Shown here one piece after another: positions 44,627 through 53,354 of a stretch of 64,000 bases of DNA. Where the stretch lies: the NCBI RefSeq assembly GCF_000016285.1, contig NC_011988.1, forward strand, positions 558,001 to 622,000, in the 5' to 3' direction. Position 1 is the first letter of the stretch. Each line of letters opens with the position of its first letter. The stretch comes from Allorhizobium ampelinum S4 (GTDB lineage Bacteria > Pseudomonadota > Alphaproteobacteria > Rhizobiales > Rhizobiaceae). Below the pieces are notes generated by a model, which did not search any database, was not told the DNA's origin, and worked only from the letters and a program-made list of their open reading frames with translations. The translations under genes were made by a program, and so were the position numbers.

Positions 44627-46069
44627 ATGCCACCACGCAAAAAAGCTGCGATTGCCAGTACCGGCATCGCAGGACTGGACGAAATTCTCCGCGGCGGATT
44701 GCCCTTACCGAACCTGTTCATGCTTCAAGGTGCTCCCGGATCGGGCAAAACCACCGCAGCCATACAGTTCCTGCGGGCCGGTGTTGAAGCGGGCGAGAGC
44801 TGTCTTTATGTGACGCTGTCCCAAAGTGCTGCCGAATTGCGCTCTATTGCGGTTTCCCATGGCTGGACGCTGGATGGTATTCACGTCGAGGAACTGTCGA
44901 CGACAGGCAGTATCGACGAGGCCGACGAGCAGAGCATTTTCATGACCGCCGATCTGCGGCTCGATGAAACCCGCAAGGCGATAGAAGCTGCTATCGATGA
45001 GCATAAGCCGCAGCGCCTGGTGTATGACTCGCTGCTGGAAATCCGGTTGATCACCGGCGACTCCCCCCGTTTCCGCCGGGAACTGATCGGCTTCAAGTCC
45101 TTCCTGTCAAAACGAAAGGTCGTGGCGCTGCTTCTCGATACTCAGTCGCCCGGTCTCGACCGCAGCGGCGAGGAGGTCGAAGGTCTGGCCCATGGCGTCA
45201 TCCGCTTCGACAAGTCGCTGGAAGAATATGGCGGTGTCCGGCGCCGGATTGAGGTGTCTAAAATGCGCGGCGTGCCGATTGCCGATGGTTATCATGACAT
45301 GGCGATCCGCGAAGGCGCAGGCGTTGTCGTGTTTCCGCGCATCATGCCCAGCACGGCGACAGAAGCGACCAAGCCGCAATTGATCAAATCCGGCGTGAGC
45401 GAGTTGGATGACATGTTCGGCGGCGGCCAGGAAGCGGGAACGACCACCCTGGTCATCGGTCAGGCCGGAACGGGCAAATCCACCATGTCGTCGCTCTATG
45501 CAACGGCAGCCCTCGAGCGCGGCGAAAGCGTCGCTCTCTTTCTGTTCGAGGAGCGGTTGGAAACATTTTTCCGCCGGTCTGAAGGCCTGGGCATGCAATT
45601 GCGGCAGTTCCACAAGGATGGCAAACTGATCCTGCGTGATTTCAACCCGAATGAAGTCTCACCCGGCGAGTTCGGCCAGATTGTCCAGGATGCCGTTGTG
45701 CAGAACAAGGTGCGTGTCGTGGTCATCGACAGCCTGACGGGTTATCTGAATTCATTGCCGCATCGGGAAAAGGCGGTGCGGGACATCCAGTCCCTGCTGA
45801 AATATCTAGCGAGATCCGGTGTCCTGACCATGCTGATTGTCGCGCAGCATGGGCTTTTGGGCCAGAATGTCGGAATTGACGTCGATGTCAGTTTCCTCGG
45901 CGATACGGTGCTTCTCTTGAGAATCATGGAGCATGAGGGCCGGCTGCGGCGCAGCATCACCGTGGTTAAGAAGCGCCACGGTCCCCATGATCTGGATGTC
46001 CGAGAGCTGCTGATCGAAAGCGGTAGCGTCAGCGTCGTTTCCTATAACCCGCTTCCTGATCCGAAATGA
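44627..46069 (+). CDS. KaiC-like tandem RecA-type ATPase
   Basis: A 480-residue protein with two KaiC/RecA domains. Walker A motifs are GAPGSGKT (35-42, Lys41) and GQAGTGKST (278-286, Lys284). The second domain keeps the catalytic Glu pair as FEER (Glu308-Glu309). The first has LSQSA where cyanobacterial KaiC has the Glu-Glu motif, so CI-type hydrolysis may be altered. By my alignment with Synechococcus KaiC the phosphosite Ser431 is kept (Ser422 here) while Thr432 is Phe423. No kaiA or kaiB is present. It overlaps the downstream HWE kinase by ATGA, so it likely signals through that kinase. ATG 44627 follows GGAAGA. Confidence 0.9.
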   Translation: MPPRKKAAIASTGIAGLDEILRGGLPLPNLFMLQGAPGSGKTTAAIQFLRAGVEAGESCLYVTLSQSAAELRSIAVSHGWTLDGIHVEELSTTGSIDEADEQSIFMTADLRLDETRKAIEAAIDEHKPQRLVYDSLLEIRLITGDSPRFRRELIGFKSFLSKRKVVALLLDTQSPGLDRSGEEVEGLAHGVIRFDKSLEEYGGVRRRIEVSKMRGVPIADGYHDMAIREGAGVVVFPRIMPSTATEATKPQLIKSGVSELDDMFGGGQEAGTTTLVIGQAGTGKSTMSSLYATAALERGESVALFLFEERLETFFRRSEGLGMQLRQFHKDGKLILRDFNPNEVSPGEFGQIVQDAVVQNKVRVVVIDSLTGYLNSLPHREKAVRDIQSLLKYLARSGVLTMLIVAQHGLLGQNVGIDVDVSFLGDTVLLLRIMEHEGRLRRSITVVKKRHGPHDLDVRELLIESGSVSVVSYNPLPDPK

Positions 46070-47124
46070 CATCGCTATCGCCCCAGGAGGAACTGGTCCA
46101 GGATGAGCTGGATTGGGTGCTGGTCTGCGCACCTTTTCGCAAGGATGCCGATTATGTCGGCGCGCTTTTGCGCGAACATCTGATCGAGGTGCGGGCCGTA
46201 ACGGAGGCCAAGGGCTTCGCCCAGTTGCTGGATGCTTCACCTGGGATTGTGATTGTGTCACATGAAGCTCTGACGCCCCAGATTGTTGCCCTGACCGCCG
46301 CGCATCTCACCCGGCAGCCGAACTGGTCTGAAGTGCCGATCATTGTTCTTCTGGAGCGGGGCGCGCCCCTGACGCGGATCCGCAGCCAATTGCTTTCCGC
46401 CTGGCCGGGAGCGCGGCTTTTGTTCTACACACGTCCCGTGGCGCCGCTGGAACTGGTCAGCGGTATCCAGTCCAACCTGCTGGTGCGCTTGCGCCAGCGG
46501 CAGGTGCGCGATTCCATCGAGCGGGAGCGGGAATTGCGGGCAGAGCTTAATCACCGGGTCAAGAATATCCTGGCAACGGTGACATCGATCTTTCGCATGA
46601 CACGGCGCGGTGCCGAAAGCCTTGACGATCTTGCAACGGATTTCAATGGGCGACTGCTGGCGCTTTCCAATGTCCATACGGCAGTTTTTGAGGCCGGGGG
46701 CGAGGATGTCTCGCTATCGGCGGTGGTTGATCTGATCGTTTCGCCCTATGGCACCGAGCGGATTGCCGTTGACGGTAGTGATCTGCTTGTCAGTCGTGAA
46801 GCCGGAACGACGCTGGCGCTTTGCTTGCATGAATTGATCACCAATGCGATCAAATATGGCGCCCTGTCGGTCCCGGAAGGGCGTGTTTCCCTTCGTTGGG
46901 AGGTTGATGGTGGGGAGAAACCGACCTTCCAGTTCCATTGGCAGGAGAGCAACGGGCCGCCTGTCCGTACACCGGCTCGGCAAGGCTATGGGACACGCTA
47001 TGTTACCTCCGCCCTTGCATCACTGTTTGCAGCGACGCCCGATATCCAGTTTGCCGAAGACGGTTTGGTTTGCAGCGCTACGGGGCCCTTTGCGCGGATC
47101 TCGCCTGCGACAGTCGCTCGCTAA
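46066..47124 (+). CDS. HWE-family histidine kinase with pseudo-receiver domain, coupled to the KaiC-like gene
   Basis: A 352-residue cytoplasmic kinase without membrane segments. Residues about 15-140 look like a receiver fold (DWVLVCAPFRKDADYVGALL, then PGIVIVSHEAL), but the expected phospho-acceptor Asp is replaced, so it is a pseudo-receiver. The kinase part follows: ELRAELNHRVKNILATVTSIFRM (phospho-acceptor His), LALCLHELITNAIKYGAL (N-box), and FHWQESNGPP with the W-x-E signature. Its start overlaps the kaiC-like stop. It plausibly relays the KaiC-like protein's state to an unlinked response regulator. Confidence 0.87.
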   Translation: MTSLSPQEELVQDELDWVLVCAPFRKDADYVGALLREHLIEVRAVTEAKGFAQLLDASPGIVIVSHEALTPQIVALTAAHLTRQPNWSEVPIIVLLERGAPLTRIRSQLLSAWPGARLLFYTRPVAPLELVSGIQSNLLVRLRQRQVRDSIERERELRAELNHRVKNILATVTSIFRMTRRGAESLDDLATDFNGRLLALSNVHTAVFEAGGEDVSLSAVVDLIVSPYGTERIAVDGSDLLVSREAGTTLALCLHELITNAIKYGALSVPEGRVSLRWEVDGGEKPTFQFHWQESNGPPVRTPARQGYGTRYVTSALASLFAATPDIQFAEDGLVCSATGPFARISPATVAR

Positions 47125-47183
47125 TCTGGCCTCCAGTTAAAACATATCGGCGTTTCGCAGTCTTCTCGCCGATATGCTCTCAG

Positions 47184-48008
47184 TCAAACCTCAAGCGGCG
47201 GATCTCCCATCGGCCCTAACAGCCGTTGATATTCTCGCTCTACGGGACCATAGGCATCGGCGGCAAAGGTTTCGAGACCTGCTCTGTCGCGAATGCGGAT
47301 TGCCTTGCGCTCCGCATAAATCAATCTTTCGCCTTCCAACACGTGCAAGGAGGCGGTGACGCTCGAGCGCCGTACGGCCAGCATGATCGACAGAAATTCA
47401 TGAGTTAGCGATAATTCATCCCCATCCAGCCGATCGTGGCACATCAGGATCCAGCGTGCCAACCGCTTATCGATAGAGTGAATGGCGTTTGACTGGGCCG
47501 TGAAAGCCATTTGCATATTGACCACATAGGCCCATCGAAGCAGCAGGCGGCGCATGGTTGGCCTGCTATCCATCAAGCCAACCAATCGGCCTGTTTCCAG
47601 GCGCAACCCAGTGCCTGCGACCTGCATGATCACCCGGCAGGGATTGCGGTCACTGTCCAGCAGCGCAGAGGCGGGCGACATGCCTTCGCGGCCAAACAGT
47701 CCGACTTCGCTCTGGTTGCCAGCCGGAGAAACGATCACCGTCGAGCCGACGCCCGAGAGAGGGAAATAACAGGAGTGGTCGATGTCGTGAGGCTGCGACA
47801 AGATCAGCCCTTGCGGTAAATCGACAGGTTCGAGAGCGGGCGCGATAGCGGCGAGATCATCAGGCGCCAGCAGGCCCAGAAGACGATTACGCACAGGCAT
47901 GTCTGTCTCCGTACCGGTTCGGCCACCATGGTTTGGCGCAAGGATCGGCGACACTGAAATGGCGCGATCCTCAGCCGCGCGGCCATTTTTCAAAATTCTG
48001 TCACTCAT
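47184..48008 (-). CDS. Crp/Fnr-family transcriptional regulator
   Basis: A regulator of up to 274 residues: N-terminal cNMP-binding-type beta barrel (LPQGLILSQPHDIDHSCYFPLSG, EVGLFGREGMSPASALL), dimer helix, and C-terminal HTH (LTHEFLSIMLAVRRSSVTASLHVLEGERLI). The barrel lacks the cAMP-pocket signature, and there are no clustered N-terminal Cys residues for an FNR iron-sulfur centre. The effector is therefore unknown. ATG 48008 overlaps the upstream MDR stop by one base (TGATG), suggesting coupling; ATG 47900 with GGAGACAGAC upstream is a good alternative. Confidence 0.85.
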   Translation of the reverse strand: MSDRILKNGRAAEDRAISVSPILAPNHGGRTGTETDMPVRNRLLGLLAPDDLAAIAPALEPVDLPQGLILSQPHDIDHSCYFPLSGVGSTVIVSPAGNQSEVGLFGREGMSPASALLDSDRNPCRVIMQVAGTGLRLETGRLVGLMDSRPTMRRLLLRWAYVVNMQMAFTAQSNAIHSIDKRLARWILMCHDRLDGDELSLTHEFLSIMLAVRRSSVTASLHVLEGERLIYAERKAIRIRDRAGLETFAADAYGPVEREYQRLLGPMGDPPLEV

Positions 48009-49051
48009 CAATAGATCACCAGTGCTTTCATAAATCCATCCGGCTGGTCGCGGGCGGCGATCAGCGCCTGACCCAACTCCTCCAATCGGTAGCGATGGGT
48101 ATAAAGGGATGTGGGATCGAGCCGTCCGTCCATGATTGCCGCCACCGCTTCAAGCATGCCATCGACGCAGATTTCCTGGCTGATGTCTGGGCCGATTCCG
48201 TGACTGTGTTTATCTGTCTGGATTACTGCGGCTTCGCGCTTTTTCCATGACTGTATAATTCCTTCGCGCGGGTCGGACTGTTGGCGACCGGCCATGATCA
48301 GGCGACCTGCCGCGTTGGTCAATTTATCCGCCAGATCAATCAGCCCGCTCTCGCCGGTAACGTCGATTACCCGGTCGCAAAGATATCCGCCCGTAAGCTC
48401 ATGCACGGTTTCGATGATCCGCACGGAATCGTCCGCCGCACCATGCTCGTCTATGGTAAACGCCTTTGCCGCTCCCATACGCTTGGCCACCGCCAAGGAT
48501 GCTGGACGGCGCGAAATGGCTGTAACATGCGCCTTGGCTCTTGAGGCGAGCTGGACGAGAAGGGCGCCGACAAAGTCTATGCCGATAATGGCCACCCTTT
48601 GTCCGGCTTTGATATCGCCACGGCGAAAGATGTTCATCGCTCGGCTCAGGGACCTGCCTGGAAACGGCATGCCATCCAGCAATGGGGGAAGCGAAATGAC
48701 ACTGTCTGCATCGGCCAGATGGTGGCTGGCATAAGCGGACCGCACAAGGGACGCCACCCGGTCTCCGACCGACAGGCTTCTGACATTGGGACCAATGGCG
48801 TCGATGACGCCCCATCCTTCGCCATCCAATCCTACAGGCTCGGCAGAGGTCGGCATCCGCCCTTGTCTATCGAGAGAGAGAGGGTCGCAAGCGAGGACAC
48901 CACAGCCCTCCAGCCTGATTCGTACTTGGCTCCGTCCGGGTTGCGGCAGAGTATTGGATACGATGTTGATCTGTCCCGGCCCGGTGAAAACCGCTGCCTT
49001 CATCTCATCGGTATCCGGTTTTTCGCTATACTGTGCGGCAATCCTGTCCAT
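48008..49051 (-). CDS. MDR-superfamily oxidoreductase (alcohol-dehydrogenase-like) lacking the catalytic zinc site
   Basis: A 347-residue medium-chain dehydrogenase fold. The N-terminus is MKAAVFTGPGQINIVSNTLP and the Rossmann part has VAIIGIDFVGALLVQLASRA. Where zinc enzymes read GHE, this has GLDGEG, and the structural-zinc Cys cluster is absent, so it is probably a zinc-independent or degenerate member. Start ATG 49051 follows AAGGAAAGG. A 98-residue longer frame to 49345 is rejected because it would cover the next gene's promoter region without a homologous sequence. It is co-transcribed with the Crp/Fnr gene. Confidence 0.84.
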   Translation of the reverse strand: MDRIAAQYSEKPDTDEMKAAVFTGPGQINIVSNTLPQPGRSQVRIRLEGCGVLACDPLSLDRQGRMPTSAEPVGLDGEGWGVIDAIGPNVRSLSVGDRVASLVRSAYASHHLADADSVISLPPLLDGMPFPGRSLSRAMNIFRRGDIKAGQRVAIIGIDFVGALLVQLASRAKAHVTAISRRPASLAVAKRMGAAKAFTIDEHGAADDSVRIIETVHELTGGYLCDRVIDVTGESGLIDLADKLTNAAGRLIMAGRQQSDPREGIIQSWKKREAAVIQTDKHSHGIGPDISQEICVDGMLEAVAAIMDGRLDPTSLYTHRYRLEELGQALIAARDQPDGFMKALVIY

Positions 49052-49467
49052 CCGGTTCCTTTCCTTAATTCGCCTGGGCTTGCCACATTCACCGATGCCT
49101 TGGGCACCAAGGCCTTTGGCGCGCCCGTCTTTGAGGCGCGGTCTTGGTGTGGGCGCATGTTGTGGTGTGCCTGGTTTCATATTGAACTGCGAAAGCGCGC
49201 TCGGGTTCCCAAATCCGGTCAAACAAGTCGTGGCGAAGACGATGGTGTTGGGTATTTCGGTGTCATTGCGTTGAACGGCTATTTGCGGTGCCATTTCACC
49301 CGCCGGGTTTCCTGCCGGATATTTCGGGGAACTTTTAGGTTGCAACCCTGGTTTGGGAAGGGTGGCCTACATGGGAGCCTTCAAAAAGCGTCCCGACTTT
49401 TCACGCAGTTCCAGACGAAAGCCACAGGAAAGACGCCAAGGAATTGCACCATTCCCCGGAGGAAAAA
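49052..49467. other. Divergent intergenic region with an EcfG-type promoter
   Basis: 416 bases between the minus-strand MDR gene and the DUF892 gene. A plus-strand EcfG-type promoter is at 49328-49353. The rest shows no domain-bearing frame on either strand. Confidence 0.5.
49328..49353 (+). promoter_or_regulatory. EcfG-type general stress promoter (GGAAC-N17-GGTT)
   Basis: GGAAC at 49328-49332, 17 bases, then GGTT at 49350-49353. It lies 115 bases before the DUF892 gene and matches the alphaproteobacterial general stress consensus well. Confidence 0.7.
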
Positions 49468-49968
49468 ATGGCTGAGAAAACATTGAACGACCTGTTCCTG
49501 GATACGCTTAAGGACATCTACTTTGCTGAGAAGCAAATCTTGAAGGCCTTGCCGAAAATGGCACGCGCAGCCCAATCGGAAGAGGGCCGGAACGCATTTC
49601 TTCATCATCGCGAAGAAACCCAAGGCCAGATCGAGCGGCTTGAACAGGTCTTTGAACTTCTGGGCAAGAATGCCCGGGGCAAGACCTGTGAGGCAATCCA
49701 GGGCATCATCGCCGAAGGCGAAGAAATCATGGAGGATTTCAAGGGGTCTTCAGCTCTTGACGCTGGCTTGATTTCGTCAGCGCAGGCAGTCGAGCATTAT
49801 GAAATTGCCCGCTACGGCACACTAAAGGCCTGGGCACTGCAGCTCGGTATGAAGGAGGCCGCCGCCTTGCTCGATGCGACCCTAAAGGAAGAAATCGCTA
49901 CGGACGAAAAGCTGACGGCGCTTGGCGAAGGTAGCGCCAACAAGAAAAGCGCACGCAAGGCAGCGTGA
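49468..49968 (+). CDS. DUF892/YciF-type ferritin-like stress protein
   Basis: A 166-residue four-helix-bundle protein of the YciE/YciF (DUF892) family. EKTLNDLFLDTLKDIYFAEKQILKALPKM is the first helix pair (located at residues 3-31); HREETQGQIERLEQVF and SAQAVEHYEIARYGTL carry the conserved Glu/His positions that form the putative di-iron site. Function is unknown, but the family is a standard general-stress protein. ATG 49468 has CGGAGGAAAAA upstream. The EcfG-type promoter 115 bases upstream and two tandem hairpins downstream define a single-gene unit. Confidence 0.9.
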   Translation: MAEKTLNDLFLDTLKDIYFAEKQILKALPKMARAAQSEEGRNAFLHHREETQGQIERLEQVFELLGKNARGKTCEAIQGIIAEGEEIMEDFKGSSALDAGLISSAQAVEHYEIARYGTLKAWALQLGMKEAAALLDATLKEEIATDEKLTALGEGSANKKSARKAA

Positions 49969-49978
49969 TCTCTGGACG

Positions 49979-50040
49979 AACCTTTCGCTGTTGCGAAAGG
50001 TTTCTTCCCCCTGAAAGGCCGCCAATGTGCGGCCTTTTTT
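49979..50040 (+). terminator. Tandem hairpin terminators after the DUF892 gene
   Basis: Two hairpins in a row: a 10-bp stem (49979-49988 with 49993-50002, TGTT loop) and AAAGGCCGC/GCGGCCTTT (50014-50022 with 50029-50037) followed by a T-run to 50040. The second is a canonical intrinsic terminator. Confidence 0.82.
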
Positions 50041-50150
50041 GTGTTCATGGCCAGAACCCTGATGGCAAACGTCACGTGTCTTTGGTGCGGTAGCGTACAG
50101 AAACAACCTGGCCCTGTGCTCGTTGATGCCCGCAGAAGGAGATCTGTTTC

Positions 50151-50675
50151 ATGGCAACTTTCGAGGGCAGCGCTGGCAACGGCGGCGCGATGGCATTTAC
50201 AACGGCTGTTCACACCGAAATAGAGGCGCATCTACCTGCATTGCAACGTTTCGCAAAGCGGCTGGTCGGCCCCAATGGCGATATTGAGGATCTGGTTCAG
50301 GACACCATTCTCAGAGCCTTGAACTCGTCCTCACAATTTCGAGCCGGTACGGCGTTGAAATCCTGGTTGTTCACAATCATGCGCAATGCTTTCTATACGG
50401 CCTATAACAGGCGCAAGCGTGAGCATGTTGGAATGGATGACGAGTTTAACCTGCGCATGGTGATGGAGCCACCACAGGAATGGGTGGTTCTATACGCCGA
50501 TCTCGGTCTGGCTATGCAGCATTTGCCGGAAGCATCGCGGCGTTCCCTGCTGATGGTGGCGAGCGGCGCAAGTTACGATGAAACCGCCCTTGCCTGTGGT
50601 TGCGAGGTGGGAACTGTAAAAAGCCGGGTCAATCGAGCCCGAAAAGCATTGTCAGAGCGCTTCAGCATAGCCTGA
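50151..50675 (+). CDS. ECF-type RNA polymerase sigma factor
   Basis: A 174-residue extracytoplasmic-function sigma factor with region 2 (DIEDLVQDTILRAL, then GTALKSWLFTIMRNAFY for -10 recognition) and region 4 (GASYDETALACGCEVGTVKSRVNRARKAL) for -35 recognition. There is no region 1 or 3, as is usual. The start at 50151 follows AAGGAG; translation may begin at the in-frame ATG (residue 14). No anti-sigma gene adjoins, so control must come from elsewhere (for example a NepR/PhyR-type switch). Whether it reads the GGAAC promoters in this window cannot be told from sequence alone. Confidence 0.9.
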   Translation: MATFEGSAGNGGAMAFTTAVHTEIEAHLPALQRFAKRLVGPNGDIEDLVQDTILRALNSSSQFRAGTALKSWLFTIMRNAFYTAYNRRKREHVGMDDEFNLRMVMEPPQEWVVLYADLGLAMQHLPEASRRSLLMVASGASYDETALACGCEVGTVKSRVNRARKALSERFSIA

Positions 50676-50876
50676 CCGATCTCGCATTTTCCAAGAGAAC
50701 CCAAATTTACCAGGAAAGCCAAATTTACCAGTAGAGAATGATTGCCGGTGTTGGCATGCGTGTTGCGGCCTATAGGAATTCAAATCTGCTTCAGGCTGGC
50801 GATTGACTTGCCAGGCTCGAAATGCGAGTCAGAAACTGCCTGATATTGGGATTCTTTCAGCTTTCTGAGGAAAAGC

Positions 50877-51617
50877 ATGGCCGGACTGGGACGCTTTGTC
50901 GATATTTTGAGGCTATTCGACGAGAAGACGTCCGAGTGGACCATACAGGATATCGCAGAGCGGCTGGATGTGCCTGGAAGCACGGTCTACCGCACGGTAC
51001 GGGAGTTGGTCGGACAAGGGTTTCTAGATCCTTCCCGGGAGGGTCATTATCGCCTCGGCGCGGTTTTTATCGAATTTGATCGACGTCTTCGCCTCTCCGA
51101 TCCACTGATCCGCGAGGGCGTGCCCTTGTTGCGTGACGTTGTGTCTGCCGTTCAGTTTCCTTGTGTCGCGGTCATCGCACGGCTGTATCGCGACCAGGTG
51201 ATTTGCGTTGCCGATGATCGTAGCCCCGCCACCGATATCGCCACCAGCTATGAGCGAGGCAGGCCCATGCCATTGTTGCGGGGTGCCACGTCAAAAACCA
51301 TTCTGGCACAATTGCCGCGGGCAAAGCTGAGCAAGATCATTAAAGGCGCGGAGGGAGTGGACCGGGCATTTGACGATATCGCATCTGAACTGGCCGCCAT
51401 CCGTAAGCGCGGCTTTACGGTGACGCGTGGAGAAGTGGACCAGGGTCTTGTTGGCATTTCTGTACCCGTCACCTGCGCGCAAGGGGCAATCAATGCCAGC
51501 TTCAGCCTGATCGTCCGTGCCAGCGATTTCGATGACTCCACTGAACGGCGGCTGGCGATGCTTTTGTTGCCTGCATCTTCAATCCTTGCTGACAAGCTAA
51601 ATTCCCGGTGGGTTTGA
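50877..51617 (+). CDS. IclR-family transcriptional regulator
   Basis: A 246-residue regulator with an N-terminal winged helix (IQDIAERLDVPGSTVYRTVRELV) and a C-terminal IclR effector domain (GATSKTILAQLPRAKLSKII, ITRGEVDQGLVGISVPV-like segment near residues 180-200). Start ATG 50877 follows TGAGGAAAAG. It precedes an MFS transporter on the same strand, separated by 507 bases, and is a plausible regulator of it. The inducer, probably an organic or aromatic acid, is not evident. Confidence 0.88.
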   Translation: MAGLGRFVDILRLFDEKTSEWTIQDIAERLDVPGSTVYRTVRELVGQGFLDPSREGHYRLGAVFIEFDRRLRLSDPLIREGVPLLRDVVSAVQFPCVAVIARLYRDQVICVADDRSPATDIATSYERGRPMPLLRGATSKTILAQLPRAKLSKIIKGAEGVDRAFDDIASELAAIRKRGFTVTRGEVDQGLVGISVPVTCAQGAINASFSLIVRASDFDDSTERRLAMLLLPASSILADKLNSRWV

Positions 51618-52124
51618 GCATTTTATACCATCAGTGTTTGCCTCTTATATTCGAAACAATGCACGCATAATTAGAAATTCTTTCGATATTATCAAAATAT
51701 AATAATTTTTGTTGACTAGCGATTTGATATTCCTCAATATGCAAAGAAATGAGGAGGTCCTGACGCAATTGTGTTGGGAGGGGAAGGAGATCACGTCGCA
51801 GCATCGCATTCAGCCTGATGTCCATGTTCATAATTCCTGGAGCCGGACTCGGCTTTTGGGGGGGCGTCAATTTGAGAATAGGGCGACGTCTTTGGTGTGA
51901 CAGGTAACGCGTTCGGCGCTGCAGCTTTTGCAAGAAGAGGTGGATCCAGTTTGATCAACCAGTCAGCTTGGAGGCGAGTGCGTGAGCTGAAATGGATTGC
52001 CTGAATTCGCGGAACCTCATTTCGAAACAATACAGATTGTAGGGCAGGCTGCCCCGCATCGATTTTCTGCGTGCGGATTGCGGACCAGTCTTGAAGATCT
52101 GGGTATTTATGGAGGAGGAGAGAC
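51618..52124 (+). other. Intergenic region upstream of the MFS gene
   Basis: 507 bases, notably AT-rich at 51640-51730. TTCGAAACAAT appears twice in direct orientation, at 51650-51660 and 52021-52031, with the self-complementary TTCGAA core, so these could be operators for the adjacent IclR protein. A TTGACT at about 51712 may be a -35 box. A 63-codon frame at 51709 has no recognisable sequence and is not called. Confidence 0.4.
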
Positions 52125-53354
52125 ATGCAAAGAGCCGCCGGTATACCTCAAGGAGTGTTACTCATCTCAATGGCCTGGCTGGCGCCGATCGGATCGACAT
52201 TGTTCGCGCCGGTCTTGCCGCAGATCATCCAGCATTTTTCCTCGGAGGCGAATGCGTCGCTGCTTGCTCCGATCGCCCTCGTCACGCCGGCACTATTTGT
52301 GGCGCTGCTTGCCCCGGTTGCCGGGATACTTGCCGATAGAATCGGTCGCAAGACGCTATTGTTTTATTCCATGCTGTTTTACGCCATTGCCGGTGTCATG
52401 CCAGTCTGGCTTGATAGCCTTTATACAATTATCGCATCGAGAGTTGTGGTTGGTATCGCCGAAGCGGGTGTCATGACGGCAGGGACGGCCCTGATCTGCG
52501 ATTATTTTGCAGGCGAACGTCGGGCGCACTGGCTATCTCTGCAATTCGGGTCGGCCTCTTTTGTCGCAACCGTTTGTTTCGTGCTGGCAGGATTTCTGGG
52601 TGGTTACGGTTGGCGCGTACCGTTCCTTGTCTATGGTGCCACGGCGCTGTTCATTCCGCTTATCCTGATGGTGTTGTTCGAGCCGTCACGCGTGGACTCA
52701 TCGAGCCGTCCAACTGACATGCCCGGGGATACGCGGGACGCCGAAGGCGGGCTTTTCAACACGCGGTTTATCGTTTGCCTCGTCTTGACGATGATCTGCG
52801 GCATGCTCTTCTACGTGATGCCGGTCCATGTGTCCCTGCTGCTTGCCGAGCGCGGCATTGTTGAGCCAAGCGTGCTTGGTCTTGCCAGCGCTGCCGGGTC
52901 TTTCGGTGTCGTCGCAGGAACCCTGTTGTTCCGGTCTCAGGCGCGACGTTCCATCGGTGTGCTCTTGTCGGCGGCCATGGTGTTGCAGGGTATCGGTTTC
53001 ATCCTGCTCTATACCCAGACGTCATTGATGGGTGGAATCGTTGGCATGTTCATCAATAATATTGGCTGCGGTATTTCGCTACCTCTGGTTTTGGCCTTCA
53101 CCATGGCGCGGCTGCCGGATGTTTATCGAGGCAGGGCCTCCGGTATCTGGACGTCGATGTTTTTCATCGGCCAGTTCATTTGCCCCCTCGTGGTTGGCGC
53201 TGTCTCCGCTGCCTCCGGCGGAATGATCGGAGCAATGGCGGGTTTTGCAGCTTTTACGCTGCTGGGAGCCGGCGTCTTCGCCATCTGGTCGATATTCGGT
53301 ATGGCGTTGAAGGAGCCTGTCACCATCAAGCGGGAACTGGTCGGGCTTCATTGA
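52125..53354 (+). CDS. MFS transporter
   Basis: A 409-residue protein with 12 predicted membrane helices and the MFS loop motif LADRIGRKTLLFYSM between TM2 and TM3. A cytoplasmic hydrophilic loop at about residues 190-210 divides the halves. Ribosome site GGAGGAGGAGAGAC precedes ATG 52125. The neighbourhood (IclR regulator, probable outer-membrane protein) suggests uptake or export of a small organic compound. The substrate is unknown. Confidence 0.9.
   Translation: MQRAAGIPQGVLLISMAWLAPIGSTLFAPVLPQIIQHFSSEANASLLAPIALVTPALFVALLAPVAGILADRIGRKTLLFYSMLFYAIAGVMPVWLDSLYTIIASRVVVGIAEAGVMTAGTALICDYFAGERRAHWLSLQFGSASFVATVCFVLAGFLGGYGWRVPFLVYGATALFIPLILMVLFEPSRVDSSSRPTDMPGDTRDAEGGLFNTRFIVCLVLTMICGMLFYVMPVHVSLLLAERGIVEPSVLGLASAAGSFGVVAGTLLFRSQARRSIGVLLSAAMVLQGIGFILLYTQTSLMGGIVGMFINNIGCGISLPLVLAFTMARLPDVYRGRASGIWTSMFFIGQFICPLVVGAVSAASGGMIGAMAGFAAFTLLGAGVFAIWSIFGMALKEPVTIKRELVGLH

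Noticed and set aside
49052-49345. 98-residue N-terminal extension of the MDR oxidoreductase
   Set aside because: The MDR fold starts at MKAAVFTGPG within 15 residues of ATG 49051, and the extension would cover the EcfG-type promoter region on the other strand.
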